64,000 bases of DNA from Pseudomonas sp. REP124 (GCF_020164475.1 NZ_JAIQWX010000001.1:1-64000); one strand, 5' to 3'; numbered from the stretch's first letter, positions 1-9,448 are shown. Notes: generated by a model from the sequence alone, not told the origin. Made by a program: numbers and translations.

Positions 1-22
1 AGCGGGCTTGCTCGCGAAGAGG
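1..22. repeat. REP-like palindrome, truncated by the window edge
   Basis: The first bases (GCGGGCTTGCTCGCGAAG) match the arm of the REP pair at 31753-31844. Only one arm is inside the window, so the other arm is presumably to the left. The rest of the stretch up to the stop of the first gene shows nothing recognisable. Confidence 0.6.
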
Positions 23-90
23 CCAGAACTGCCACCATAAAACTCAGGGCTTGTACCCTAATTCAAAAGCCTAAATCTGAATCACATGTC

Positions 91-840
91 TCATTTCGTA
101 CTAAGAGGAACGTTTACCTTTGCCCTAATGAACGGTACGCCTGAAGACAAATAGGGCTTGATGAATTCCGCTACGTTTACCTTTTGCTTTCGCTTACAGA
201 AGACATTGAGACTCCAATTGGTTTTACAGTCCTCTCCCTCCAGAGTGATGCTGTATTTCAGGTCAACTACTTCTCGATTGGTCGCAATGGCAAGTTGCGT
301 TAACTCTTCCCATTTAAAAGCATAGTGATGGTACTGCGTGTGCATTTCCTGATAGCTCTTGGAGTGAGCCATAGACAGATACATCAGCCCCATGCCGCCG
401 GGGCCTACCAGAGCGCCGATCAGGAATACCGGATCAATGCTTGCCATGCCGATGCAGATAATCACGGTGATGCCTGTGAACCATTTCAAAAATGGCAGCA
501 CCCACTTGGGAAAGTCTTTCCATTTACAATACTCGACTCCAGACTGTGTAAACCGATAGGCAAAATTCACTCGCTGATGCGTCATCGATATCAAGGCAAT
601 GTTCACGACGACGAAATACAACAAAGTTAATGTTCCGCTGAAAACGGGATCTTCATCGATGCTTCTATATATCAGAACTGAACCTATTGTGATTGCGGCG
701 AAACAGGACCAAAACATGAAATCGGCTACAAATGTATTGTAGTTGCGTGCTCGGATTGTCCATCCCAACAACTCCTGTTCGTCAGCGTACTTCCAGTGAA
801 GTTGCGACGGCAGATCAAGTGCTTTATTCAAATTAAACAT
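91..840 (-). CDS. Putative T6SS immunity membrane protein (copy 2)
   Basis: This 249-residue protein is not a family I can name. It is a clear paralogue of the next gene upstream (957-1697): both start M(F/L)N(L/F)NK(A/V)LDLPS, share ARNYNTFVA and RVNFAYRFT, and share GPGGMGLMYLSMA. Hydrophobic stretches lie at about residues 40-90 and 115-155, suggesting four membrane passes, with a soluble C-terminal part. It is the last gene of the DUF4123/VasX-like group. Being a small membrane protein directly downstream of a membrane-acting effector suggests an immunity role; this is inferred from position and topology only. The start ATG has only a weak GAG upstream. The 116-nt gap to its paralogue could allow separate expression. 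Confidence 0.6.
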   Translation of the reverse strand: MFNLNKALDLPSQLHWKYADEQELLGWTIRARNYNTFVADFMFWSCFAAITIGSVLIYRSIDEDPVFSGTLTLLYFVVVNIALISMTHQRVNFAYRFTQSGVEYCKWKDFPKWVLPFLKWFTGITVIICIGMASIDPVFLIGALVGPGGMGLMYLSMAHSKSYQEMHTQYHHYAFKWEELTQLAIATNREVVDLKYSITLEGEDCKTNWSLNVFCKRKQKVNVAEFIKPYLSSGVPFIRAKVNVPLSTK

Positions 841-956
841 ATCAGGGCTCGTCCATTAGCTCAGTTATGGATGATCAGTTCTGAAAAATGGGTCAGAATT
901 ATTTTTATACACACAAGTCACGTTAAAAATATATCTGAACCTTTTTTCTGCACTGG

Positions 957-1697
957 TCAGTTCAGCACGTCCACCTTTCCAATGACACAAGGCACGCTGG
1001 GTGGCAGGTTGGCTTTGATGAGCTCCACCACTTGCTCTTTTTTACGGCGTTTAAAGAAAACGTACTGACTTCCTGAAATCATATCGTTTGAGTTTTTTTC
1101 CGGAAATTTGAATTCCAGTTCAACCATGTCCCTATTTGTTGCAACCGTAATGCTCGTCAGCGTGGTCCAATTTATGAAGTAATGATGGTATTCAGTGTGC
1201 AAGCTTTGAAAGCCCTTAGAATTTGCCATGGATAGGTACATTAGCCCCATACCGCCAGGACCTATCAGCGCACCAATCAGAAATGCCGGGTCAATGGTTG
1301 CAAGGAAGATGAAAATAATCGCTGTGATGCCGGTAAACAATTTCAAAAATGGCAATACCCACTTAGGAGGGGCTTTCCACTCACAATATTCGACTCCGGA
1401 CCGAGTGAAGCGATAGGCGAAGTTCACTCTCTGGTGAGTAATCGATATCAATGCAAACGTGACGATAGAAAAATACAGCATGGTAAGAACTGCACTGAAA
1501 AGTGGGTCATCATCCATGCTTCGATATATCAGTATTGACGCGATCATTATGACAATGAAGCAAACCCAGAACATCGAATTTGCCACAAAAGTATTGTAGT
1601 TTCGCGCCCGGATCGTCCACTCTAATAACTTTTGCTCATTAGAGTATTTCCAGCTTAGCCTTGATGGAAGATCCAGTACCTTGTTGAAATTTAACAT
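957..1697 (-). CDS. Putative T6SS immunity membrane protein (copy 1)
   Basis: This 246-residue protein is paralogous to the gene at 91-840 over its whole length. I chose the ATG at 1697 rather than 1703 because AAGGA then lies about 7 nt upstream, and the N-terminus (MLNFNKVLDLPS) lines up with the paralogue. It follows the effector stop by about 11 nt, so the two are very likely co-transcribed. It has hydrophobic segments at about residues 38-90 and 115-155. VasX-type effectors damage membranes and are known to be paired with integral-membrane immunity proteins (TsiV2 in Vibrio cholerae). I infer the same role here; no sequence homology to TsiV2 was tested. The two copies have diverged clearly, so the duplication is not recent. 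Confidence 0.65.
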   Translation of the reverse strand: MLNFNKVLDLPSRLSWKYSNEQKLLEWTIRARNYNTFVANSMFWVCFIVIMIASILIYRSMDDDPLFSAVLTMLYFSIVTFALISITHQRVNFAYRFTRSGVEYCEWKAPPKWVLPFLKLFTGITAIIFIFLATIDPAFLIGALIGPGGMGLMYLSMANSKGFQSLHTEYHHYFINWTTLTSITVATNRDMVELEFKFPEKNSNDMISGSQYVFFKRRKKEQVVELIKANLPPSVPCVIGKVDVLN

Positions 1698-1708
1698 TGT
1701 CATGTCCT

Positions 1709-4700
1709 TCAGTTTATTTGGTTAGGAATGGTCAGTTTTAAAAGCTGGGTACTTTGCTGTGTAAGCACGATGCCATCCTTTTCCTTTAATTCCCCGCTGA
1801 AGGCATTGTTGGCCCGATCCGCTTCACTTGAGGTCCACTCAAGCGCTATTCGAAATATGTACCCGCGACCATCAGCACGTTGAAGCACGCCGGGCGGATA
1901 CTTCACCTCCAGTTCAAGGACCGGGCTGCTTTTGGAGAATTCGATCCACACCTGCCACAGACGATGCTGTTCTTTGCCGGTGTAGATGTAATCGGCGGGG
2001 TTGTCTTTGGTGCCGGGACTGTTGGGCAGCTTTCCGAGTAGTTTTGGGTCGACCCAGTAGCCATCCAGGAACCTGTTGTAGAACTTGTCCTTGGTGCTTT
2101 GCAGTTCGTCGGGGTAAAACAGATGTGTCTGGATCATCGCCGGTTGCAAGGTCACATCCTTGCCTACCAACGCATTCGGCACCTGGATCTGTAGCCAGAA
2201 ACCGAGATTTCTTCTCGGCGTGCTGCCTCCGCCGGTGGACAAAGCCCTGCCGCCGACGCTGGGGCGTTGCAGGGTTTCCAAGAGAACTTGCATCTGCCTG
2301 AAGTGGCCTTCATCGCCCTGCCATTCCGGGATTGATCCGCGCCCCCAAATGCAGCGGTACAGCCACAGGCGAAGTCCCTCGCGCTTGTAGCGGTTGGCGG
2401 CCATGGTGATCGTCAAATAAGCAATGCCCAAGATCGCCAACATTATGATCACCGGGTTGGACATCACCCAGGCAAAACCGAACCAGTATCCAAGGCCTGC
2501 GCCAATAGTTTGAATGCCAGCAACCGTTGTCATAACAAGCACAGTGATTTGTTTTGCATTGAGTAGCTTTCGCTCCTCTTCACTTGTAGCGCTATCGATC
2601 TCACTGGACAACTGCCAAGCCTCAAGCCCACCCGCCACAGCCCCCAATGCAGCCCAAGTCACCGTGCGCCAGATCAACCCTTTAGAAACGCTTGCAAACT
2701 CATTTGCCAGCGCTGCTCTGGCACTTTTCCCGTCAATTGCTGCTGTTTTGGCCTCCGACAACCAACTCTTGTATGAAGCTTGAGCCACGCTTCGAGTTTT
2801 GTGCCTCAGTTCAGTTGTCATGTTCCCCGCCCGATTCCAAGCCGGCCCCACCCACAACGCCGCAATCGCATTCCCCGCATACGCCGCACTGGCACTCACA
2901 TTGCGCCATTCATCCGCCGAGAACCTGCCGTCGTTCTTCGCCTGTTTCGCCGTGTGATGCAGGTTCCATGCGTTCAAACCCACCAGCAAGGCCGGCAAGG
3001 CATTACCCAGGTTCTGGTTCATCCAGGCTTTAGTGCTGCGCTGGTGTTCCTGAGTGCCGAATGTTTTCAGCTGCGCGATGACCTCGGATCGACCGAGGTC
3101 GAAGAGCCAGCGGTCGATTTGTGGCAGGTCGACATGCAGGCGCGTGTGGCCGGAGGTTCGAGCGAAGATCTGGTTGGGGAGGTTCAGGAACAGGTGTTTC
3201 AGGCGCTCTTCATTGGCTCGTAGAAAGTGGCGGGCTGCGCGTTGATCGTGAGGCGCCGCGCGATGGCGTAGGACGTTGTTGTAGGACGCTATCTTTTTCT
3301 GCAAGGTAGCGATTTCCAGCAGCCAGGCTTGGTACTCGCGTTGGTAGTTCGAGTTGTAGACCAGCTGTGTGTCGAGGGAGATTTCGGTGGAGATCAGCAC
3401 TTGCGGTACGGCCAGGGTCAGTGCCAATTGTTGTTTCATGGCCGGGAGCAGCAGGACACTCAAGCCGTGCCAGGCGTCTCTGGCCTGGTAGTTTGCGACG
3501 GTGAGGAGGGTGTTCATCGCCTGTTTGGCGGTGCTGCTCATGGCTTGGTAGAGCTGGCTGTCGCGCACGGATTCCAGGTCCAACACCGCCTTGATTTCAT
3601 TGAAGCGGGTGCCGATGCTCGTGGCGTCGCCCGGGGATCTTGGGTTCAGCGCGGGTGAGTGGCCATCGCCTTCGCGCCCCTGGTCGTCGAGTTTGCCGGT
3701 GGTGCTGAAGTTGTGGGTGACCTGTTTGATCAGCGCGGCGAGTTCCGGGTTGAAGTTGTACAGCGCGGTGCCGAACAGTTTGTTGGGCTGCGCGGCTTGC
3801 GCGAGTAGCCACTGCTGCCCGCGTTCGACGTTGCCCAAGGCGGTGTAGAGGGCGTGGGCGGTTTCCAGCAGTTGGCTGGCCTGATCTTCATGACCGGTGT
3901 CGTGATAGATCGATTCGGCGCCTGGATTGAGTTGGTCGAGCCAGTCGATCAGGTCGTCGGCACTGCGCTGGATATGCGCTTGCAGTTGTAGCGCCTCGAC
4001 GGTGGTCTGGCTCAGGTAGTTTCGTACCTCGTCAAAGCGCACGTCCTCGCGCCAGTAGCGTTTGGCGTCCCATTCCTCAAGCGCTGTCCGCCATTTTTGT
4101 TGATCCGGCAGATGGCCCCACCTGGCTTTGAACGCGCGTTCGCCGGCCGCCACCGTCGAGTTCGCCCCCATCCTCACCATTGCGCTGTACTCGGCCTCCA
4201 CCAGCTCCGTGGACCGTTCGATTTCATCATGCGTGCTCAGCAGTGTGTACAGGTCATCGGTATAGGCCTGGCGCTGGACCGGGTCCTTGATCGAGGAGGG
4301 AATGAACGGCTCGGCATCAAACCCGCACAAGTTCTGCACGGCCAACGCACTTTGTAATTGCTGTTGATGCAGGGCTTCGAACTGGCTCTGCTCCAACAGG
4401 CGACCGACGAGGTTCATGTTCAGGTCATCGATCACCGCCAGCGGATCGTCCAGTGCGACAAACAGCGCCGTGTCCTGCATCGGAACCCGGCCGCGGACCA
4501 GCGCTTCTTCGAAGGCCGGCTTGAACGCCGCGTCCGGGTCGGCGGTTTCGGTCGGCAACGAGGTGCTGGTGAAGCTCGGCGCCTGTGCGCCAAACACGAA
4601 AATGTCTGCGACGCATTTACCCAGTTCGTTGATCGCTTCACCGTGGGCGACTTTGCCGGTGAGGCAATACGCCGGCAGGTCGACGCTGCGCATCCAGCGC

Positions 4701-5191
4701 GATTGTTCAGCGGCATTGCTGCGCATCAACTCGCACATTCGCCAGGTCCATTGCACCGGTGAGTAGGCGATGCGCAGTTGGGTTCGGCGGGAATAGAGCA
4801 GGTACTGGCGTGCCTGGCCGGGGTTGTGGCGGGTGTCCTGATTGAGTTCGCGTTCGGTCCATTCGTGACGAATGAGCATCTCGCGTTCCACCTGATATTC
4901 ATGGAAGGTTTCGTCGACGCTGCTCCACACGTACAGCCAGCCGTCTCGCAGTTGGCGCAGGGTATAGCTGCGGGTCTTCAACAGTGGCAGGGCGGGGTTT
5001 GACCATTTTTTCGGAAGCGGATTTGGGCCCTGGTTGCTGCCTTTTTGCGGTGACTCATCCACGGCATACCGAACGGGGAAAACGGCCACTTCCTGTTGCA
5101 TCAATCCGCACTGGCCGGAGCCCATCGGTATGTTCTGGAATTCCTGATTGCGCCGGGCCTGATCCAGCTGGGCTTCTGTTGCGTAGCTCAT
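1709..5191 (-). CDS. VasX-like T6SS membrane-acting effector (BTH_I2691 type)
   Basis: A large protein of 1160 residues from the chosen start. The ATG at 5191 (MSYATE) makes a TGATG stop/start overlap with the DUF4123 gene, so it is preferred over the more upstream ATG at 5224. The N-terminus carries a CGLMQQEVAVFPVRYAV segment followed by a long mixed region, the layout of the VasX N-terminal/BTH_I2691 effector family. Near residues 830-940 there are several hydrophobic helices (for example VLVMTTVAGIQTIGAG and NPVIIMLAILGIAYLTI), consistent with pore formation or membrane insertion. The last 200 residues look globular. It has no signal peptide, as expected of a T6SS cargo. Neighbours are the adaptor upstream and two small membrane proteins downstream. 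Family placement is by pattern recognition; target and mechanism are inferred. Confidence 0.8.
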   Translation of the reverse strand: MSYATEAQLDQARRNQEFQNIPMGSGQCGLMQQEVAVFPVRYAVDESPQKGSNQGPNPLPKKWSNPALPLLKTRSYTLRQLRDGWLYVWSSVDETFHEYQVEREMLIRHEWTERELNQDTRHNPGQARQYLLYSRRTQLRIAYSPVQWTWRMCELMRSNAAEQSRWMRSVDLPAYCLTGKVAHGEAINELGKCVADIFVFGAQAPSFTSTSLPTETADPDAAFKPAFEEALVRGRVPMQDTALFVALDDPLAVIDDLNMNLVGRLLEQSQFEALHQQQLQSALAVQNLCGFDAEPFIPSSIKDPVQRQAYTDDLYTLLSTHDEIERSTELVEAEYSAMVRMGANSTVAAGERAFKARWGHLPDQQKWRTALEEWDAKRYWREDVRFDEVRNYLSQTTVEALQLQAHIQRSADDLIDWLDQLNPGAESIYHDTGHEDQASQLLETAHALYTALGNVERGQQWLLAQAAQPNKLFGTALYNFNPELAALIKQVTHNFSTTGKLDDQGREGDGHSPALNPRSPGDATSIGTRFNEIKAVLDLESVRDSQLYQAMSSTAKQAMNTLLTVANYQARDAWHGLSVLLLPAMKQQLALTLAVPQVLISTEISLDTQLVYNSNYQREYQAWLLEIATLQKKIASYNNVLRHRAAPHDQRAARHFLRANEERLKHLFLNLPNQIFARTSGHTRLHVDLPQIDRWLFDLGRSEVIAQLKTFGTQEHQRSTKAWMNQNLGNALPALLVGLNAWNLHHTAKQAKNDGRFSADEWRNVSASAAYAGNAIAALWVGPAWNRAGNMTTELRHKTRSVAQASYKSWLSEAKTAAIDGKSARAALANEFASVSKGLIWRTVTWAALGAVAGGLEAWQLSSEIDSATSEEERKLLNAKQITVLVMTTVAGIQTIGAGLGYWFGFAWVMSNPVIIMLAILGIAYLTITMAANRYKREGLRLWLYRCIWGRGSIPEWQGDEGHFRQMQVLLETLQRPSVGGRALSTGGGSTPRRNLGFWLQIQVPNALVGKDVTLQPAMIQTHLFYPDELQSTKDKFYNRFLDGYWVDPKLLGKLPNSPGTKDNPADYIYTGKEQHRLWQVWIEFSKSSPVLELEVKYPPGVLQRADGRGYIFRIALEWTSSEADRANNAFSGELKEKDGIVLTQQSTQLLKLTIPNQIN

Positions 5192-6063
5192 CACATGTCC
5201 TTGTGGTTTTCGGTGGGTAGACAATCGTTATCCATCCGCTGGATACGCAGTTCTGGTGCAAGTTGGAGGGCGTCGGGATTGTGTAAGAGCCAATGCTGAT
5301 AAGGCCCGTCTGATTGAAATGCGAACCCGACTCCCCACCGCACGCTGTACTCGACCCAGATGGCGAGACTGCACTCGCTCGACAATCCCCAGGTCTCGGC
5401 TTCATCCAATCGTTGATCGAACCATTGGGTTCGGATGCTGTTGTGCACCTGTGCGAAGGGCAGCGGGTGGCGTTGCTCCAACCTCAGGTTCAGCCGTTCC
5501 ATGAAGCGCCAACGACCAGCGCTGTTCAGTGCCTCCAATTGCCCTTCACCCAACAGGGCATTGACCCCATCGGGCGCAGGCCCGGCGCGCACAAAACTAC
5601 GCCAAGCAGATTGGGGAGGGGCTTCCCAGGAGTGCTGACCTTCAGGCACATGCCACGCCTCGATCGGTCCCAGAATCCCGTCGAGGTGAGTGCCCTGATA
5701 GCTCTCCAACCAATGGCGCGCCACCAGCGGATCGGCAAAACGCAGCAACCCGCTCCCGCCCAGCACATCCGGCGGCGCAATGAAACGCCGCAAATGATCG
5801 GCAACAACCTGCATGGAAGCGCGACTGGATAACAGGCTGGCATCCGCCTGCTCATACTCTTCGCCGATCAAAGTGGACGGCCCCAGGAGCGAAACCAATA
5901 TCGGCCCCAGATCCTGCAGCTCACTCCACCGTGTCCCGAGATACAGCGGCACAATCTCCAGCGGCTCGCCACGCTGGTACAGACGGGCAAGCGCATCGGG
6001 CCGCAATACACCATCAATCAACAAATAGTTGGCTTGGGAAACTCTGTTCACTGGGCTGTCCAT
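5191..6063 (-). CDS. DUF4123-type T6SS effector adaptor
   Basis: A 290-residue protein with the DUF4123 layout: an N-terminal YLLIDGVLRPDALARLY strand-helix, then LYLGTRWSELQDLGPILV, then a central LLRFADPLVARHWLESYQ region. DUF4123 proteins load cognate effectors onto VgrG. The start at 6063 (MDSPVNR) has AAGGAACAGGGA directly upstream and fits the usual domain start; an upstream in-frame ATG at 6207 would add 48 residues unlike the family. Its stop overlaps the effector start by one base (TGATG), implying translational coupling and a dedicated effector-adaptor pair. No vgrG lies next to it, so the carrier spike is encoded elsewhere. Confidence 0.8.
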   Translation of the reverse strand: MDSPVNRVSQANYLLIDGVLRPDALARLYQRGEPLEIVPLYLGTRWSELQDLGPILVSLLGPSTLIGEEYEQADASLLSSRASMQVVADHLRRFIAPPDVLGGSGLLRFADPLVARHWLESYQGTHLDGILGPIEAWHVPEGQHSWEAPPQSAWRSFVRAGPAPDGVNALLGEGQLEALNSAGRWRFMERLNLRLEQRHPLPFAQVHNSIRTQWFDQRLDEAETWGLSSECSLAIWVEYSVRWGVGFAFQSDGPYQHWLLHNPDALQLAPELRIQRMDNDCLPTENHKDM

Positions 6064-6275
6064 TCCCTGTTCCTTGTGTTGAGCAACGCGTAACCGTTGC
6101 CTGAACACGGCATCGGGAACGCGAAAATAAGGGTGCCCACGGGGCAAAATCGCCCAACGGGTGCCAGAACCCTTCTCAAGGAACGTGCCAGAAATATTGA
6201 GGAGCAATGAAATCGGGGGTATGGGGACTTTTTGTCCGACGTTTGAAACAAATAGAGGCTCAATTACCCCTAAAA

Positions 6276-6400
6276 GTGCGCAAGAAGTTGCGCAGTGCCT
6301 GGCAACTTTTTGCGCACTTGTCTGTACAGCACGGGCGACGTTGCCTGCAAGAATGTGTCCACAGGCTTATCCACATTTTTTGTGCGCAACTTCTTGCGCA
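6276..6400. repeat. Perfect 18-nt inverted repeat flanking a DnaA-box-like site
   Basis: TGCGCAAGAAGTTGCGCA (6277-6294) recurs as its exact reverse complement at 6383-6400. Each arm is itself a dyad, TGCGCAA-N4-TTGCGCA. Between the arms lie AACTTTTTGCGCA, another partial copy, and TTATCCACA (6367-6375), which equals the classical DnaA box. The whole 6064-6692 stretch has no convincing gene. The repeat lies upstream of the T6SS adaptor start (6063), about 215 nt away, so it could be regulatory or a remnant of a mobile or replicative element. No function is demonstrated. Confidence 0.7.
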
Positions 6401-6545
6401 TAGTGGCCTTAAGTCATCACCCTATCCGATGGTGTTCAGATAGAGGCTGGGCTCAGGTTTACGAATGGCTTCGCAGCCGGGCGGTTTCTGGGGAATTTGA
6501 TAGTCTGGGTTCGGCGCAGATGAATGCTGCAGCGAGTGCAGCAAT

Positions 6546-6643
6546 CTGTAGGAGCGAGCTCGCGATGGAGGATGGGATCCCGCGGGGTATCAGGTTTCCC
6601 GCGTCATCGTTGACGACCATCGCGAGCGTGCTCGCTCCTACAG
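6546..6643. repeat. REP doublet (REPIN-like)
   Basis: Two inverted arms, CTGTAGGAGCGAGCTCGCGA and its near complement ending CTCGCTCCTACAG, flank a 50-nt spacer. The spacer contains CCCGCGTCATCGTTGACGACC, nearly the same as that in the pair at 9564-9665, so both belong to the same REP family. The element sits directly before the GNAT gene. Confidence 0.85.
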
Positions 6644-6692
6644 GGAGGTGGTCCCTATAATGCGTTTGTTCCGATCACCCAAAGGCACCAGG

Positions 6693-7154
6693 ATGGCGCT
6701 CACACTCAGGCAGGCACAGGTTACCGATCTTCCATCGATCTACAGGGGCGAGCAGGACTACATCCGGTGCTGGGAACCTGATCACGAAAGCGCCTGGCGA
6801 ATCCAGCTGGAGCGGCACCTGACGCGCTGGGTGGAGAACTTCGAACGGTTCACCATCGCGTCCATGGACGAGCAGTTCGCGGGTTATGCCTTATGGACTG
6901 CCGAGCAGGATCACGCCGAAATCTGCACCCTCAACGTCAGCCCGTCGCATGGACGCTGCGGCATTGGTCGAGCGCTGCTCGAGGCTTGTACGGCGGCGGC
7001 ATTGCGAGAAGGCTTCACGCTCATGAAGTTGAGCGTGAAACCCGAGAACCCCGCCAGGCACCTCTACGAACGAGCAGGTTTCGTGCGGAGCGGAATCGAC
7101 ACTCACGGTTATCTGCAATACGAGCGCAGAACTGATCAGGTTCCGCGCCCGTAG
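6693..7154 (+). CDS. GNAT family N-acetyltransferase
   Basis: A 153-residue single-domain GNAT protein. The acetyl-CoA binding motif A is visible as HGRCGIGRALLEAC after the strand ICTLNVSPS, and motif B follows as LSVKPENPARHLYERAGFV. This matches small-molecule or protein acetyltransferases of the RimI-like size class; the substrate cannot be told. I chose the ATG at 6693 (MALTLRQAQ) because it opens directly with the family's first strand; a GTG at 6648 lies inside the end of the REP element. The gene is monocistronic and converges with the TonB receptor gene, with only 8 nt between them. Confidence 0.8.
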   Translation: MALTLRQAQVTDLPSIYRGEQDYIRCWEPDHESAWRIQLERHLTRWVENFERFTIASMDEQFAGYALWTAEQDHAEICTLNVSPSHGRCGIGRALLEACTAAALREGFTLMKLSVKPENPARHLYERAGFVRSGIDTHGYLQYERRTDQVPRP

Positions 7155-7162
7155 CGCGACTA

Positions 7163-9325
7163 TCAAAAGCTGTATTTGGCCGTCAGCATGTAGTTGCGCG
7201 GTGCACCGTAGGTATCCGTCGAACCCCAGGTCACGTCATAGCCGATCGCCGAGTAGTAGGTGCGGTCGAAGATGTTGTTGGCGTTGAGTTGCAGGTCCAG
7301 GTGCTTGTTCACCTCGTAGCCGGCCATCAGGTCGGTGACCGCGTAGCTGCCCTGTTCGATGCGATAGCTGCCATCGTCGAGCGCCACGTCGTTGTACATG
7401 CGGCTCTGCCAGTAGACGTTGCCGCCCACGCGAAACTTCTCCAGCGGACCTTGCAGACGGTAAGCGGTGGACACCTTGAACAGGCGCTCAGGCTGATCCG
7501 GGGTGAAACGCTGGTTATCGTTGGCCGGGTCCGAGTCCTTTTTGTAGCGGGCGCGGGTGTAGGTGAAGCCGGCGCCCACTTGCCAGTTCGGGGTCAACGC
7601 ACCCTGCAGTTCCATGTCGATGCCCTGGCTGCGAACCAGGCCGGACGATTCGTAGCAGGTCATCTCCGGGCAACCGGTCTGGTCGTCGGCGACGCTGGCG
7701 CGGTTCTTCTGATCGACCTGGAACAGTGCCAGGCTGGCGTTGAGGGCGCCGTTGAAATATTCGCCCTTGATGCCGATTTCGTAGTTCTCGCCCACGATTG
7801 GTTCGATCACCTTGCCGGAGGTGTCCTTGGAGGTTTGCGGGGTGAAGATGTCGGTGTAGCTGGCGTAGACCGAATAGGTGTCGTTCAGGTCATAGATCAG
7901 GCCCGCGTAACGGGTGACGTTGCGGGTGACCTTGTAGTCGCCTTCGCCCGTGCGGTTGTCGTAGTCATACCAGTCCAGACGGCCGCCGAGAATCAGGCTC
8001 AACGGGTCGGCAAGACTCAGGCGGGTGGTCAGATAGACGCCGTCCTGGCTGGTGACTTCATGGCTGTCGCCGCTGTGCACGAAGTCCGGTTTCGGTGCGC
8101 CGATCGCCCATGACAGGGCATAGGGGCTGTACTCGCGCGTGCGCAGGTCGACTTCACGACGGCTGGCGCCGAGAACCAGTTCGTGGGTACGACCGAAGGC
8201 TTCGAACGGGCCGCTGGCGAAGGCATCGAATGCGGTCTGGTCTTCCTGGGGTTTGGACTGATAGGCCGTTGTCGCCAGCGGGCCGGAGTAGCGCGACAGA
8301 TAGGTGCCGGAGAACAGCGCGTCCTGCCAGGACTTGGTGGCCGCCAGATGCAGGCTCCAGTCGTTGGCGAAGTGATGCTCGATTTCGCCGAACAGCGTGT
8401 TGATTTCCTGCCGTTTGTTTTCCCAATCCGTGCCCGGGTAAGTCGAGCGCGGCAAGTCCAGATGGTGGCCGTCGGCGCCGATGGGCAGGCCGCCCCAGAA
8501 GAAGTTGGTCTGGTCTTCCTGGCGCGAGAAGCCCAAGGTTGCCGTGGTGTCTTCGCTCAGGTCCGCCTCGCCGATGGCATAGAACAGGCCATGGTCGCTT
8601 TTTTCCTTGTCGCGAAAGCTGTCCGAGTCGCGGTAGGAACCCACCACACGACCCCGCACGCTGCCGCTGTCATTCAGCGCGCCGGAAGCGTCGAACTCCC
8701 CGCGATAGTCATCCCAACTGCCAGCCGCGCCGGTCAGCGTGACCTGCGGAGTAGCGGTGGGGCGCTTGCGAACCATGTTGATGGCCGCCGAAGGGTTGCC
8801 GCTGCCGGTGACCAGGCCCGTCGCGCCGCGAATGATTTCGACCCGGTCGAACATCGCAAGGTTGGGCTGCACGCCGACGTTCCAGCCGGTGTAAGAACTC
8901 GGCAGGCCGTCGTACATGATGTTGTCGATGTCAAAACCGCGTGCGCTGTAGGTTTGTCGACCTGGGCCGCTGGACTGGCTGAGGAACAGCCCCGGCGTCG
9001 CCCTGACCACATCGTTCACGCTGGTCATGGCCTGGTCGTCCATGCGCTGACGGGTGATCACGGTCACGGCTTGCGGCGTCTCGCGCATGGACAGCGGCAG
9101 CTTGGTGGCGGTCGACATGGCGCCGGTGGTGTACGACCCCGTGCCTTCGGTGGTCTGGCCCAACTGATCGGCGCTGACGTTCACGGCTCCCAGTGTCAGG
9201 ACCTGCTGGTCGCTGATCGGCTCGTCAGGCGTTGTTGCCGTAGCGGGTTCCTGCGCAAGTACAAAGGGCGAGGCGCTGGCCAGGGCAACGGCAACGGCGA
9301 GAGGACGGGGCCAAAAAAATTGCAC
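7163..9325 (-). CDS. TonB-dependent ferric-siderophore receptor (FhuE/FpvA class)
   Basis: A 720-residue outer-membrane receptor starting at GTG with AAGGAG 8 nt upstream. It shows a signal peptide (LAVAVALASASPFVLAQ), then a plug domain with RETPQAVTVITRQRMDDQ and VEIIRGATGLVTGSGNPSA at about residues 80-180. A 22-strand barrel follows, with the TonB-siderophore signature GENYEIGIKGEYF, and the terminal strand ends in aromatic F. There is no extended N-terminal signalling domain, so it is not a FecA/FpvA-type transducer. It most resembles receptors for hydroxamate or xenosiderophores such as FhuE. A Fur-box-like site lies about 125 nt upstream. The ligand is not deducible; it is more than 20 kb from the NRPS genes, so it is not assumed to be their cognate receptor. 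Confidence 0.9.
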   Translation of the reverse strand: MQFFWPRPLAVAVALASASPFVLAQEPATATTPDEPISDQQVLTLGAVNVSADQLGQTTEGTGSYTTGAMSTATKLPLSMRETPQAVTVITRQRMDDQAMTSVNDVVRATPGLFLSQSSGPGRQTYSARGFDIDNIMYDGLPSSYTGWNVGVQPNLAMFDRVEIIRGATGLVTGSGNPSAAINMVRKRPTATPQVTLTGAAGSWDDYRGEFDASGALNDSGSVRGRVVGSYRDSDSFRDKEKSDHGLFYAIGEADLSEDTTATLGFSRQEDQTNFFWGGLPIGADGHHLDLPRSTYPGTDWENKRQEINTLFGEIEHHFANDWSLHLAATKSWQDALFSGTYLSRYSGPLATTAYQSKPQEDQTAFDAFASGPFEAFGRTHELVLGASRREVDLRTREYSPYALSWAIGAPKPDFVHSGDSHEVTSQDGVYLTTRLSLADPLSLILGGRLDWYDYDNRTGEGDYKVTRNVTRYAGLIYDLNDTYSVYASYTDIFTPQTSKDTSGKVIEPIVGENYEIGIKGEYFNGALNASLALFQVDQKNRASVADDQTGCPEMTCYESSGLVRSQGIDMELQGALTPNWQVGAGFTYTRARYKKDSDPANDNQRFTPDQPERLFKVSTAYRLQGPLEKFRVGGNVYWQSRMYNDVALDDGSYRIEQGSYAVTDLMAGYEVNKHLDLQLNANNIFDRTYYSAIGYDVTWGSTDTYGAPRNYMLTAKYSF

Positions 9326-9448
9326 GCGAAAGTCTCCTTACAGAATGGATGTCGGATTGAACGGATGGGGGGTGTTTCAGCGGCGGCGGGGTGGACCGAA
9401 TTGCGTTACGAGGCGGACATGGGCACTCACACAAATGCTGTTGTGATT

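Noticed and set aside
6161..6660. Short plus-strand frames of 70-120 codons in the 6064-6692 gap
   Set aside because: They run through inverted and REP repeats, are Cys/Pro/Arg-rich and lack good ribosome sites, so I treat the gap as non-coding.
7163..9325. The TonB receptor as the cognate receptor of the NRPS product
   Set aside because: It lies over 20 kb from the synthetases with unrelated genes between, and resembles FhuE-class receptors; no sequence evidence links the two.
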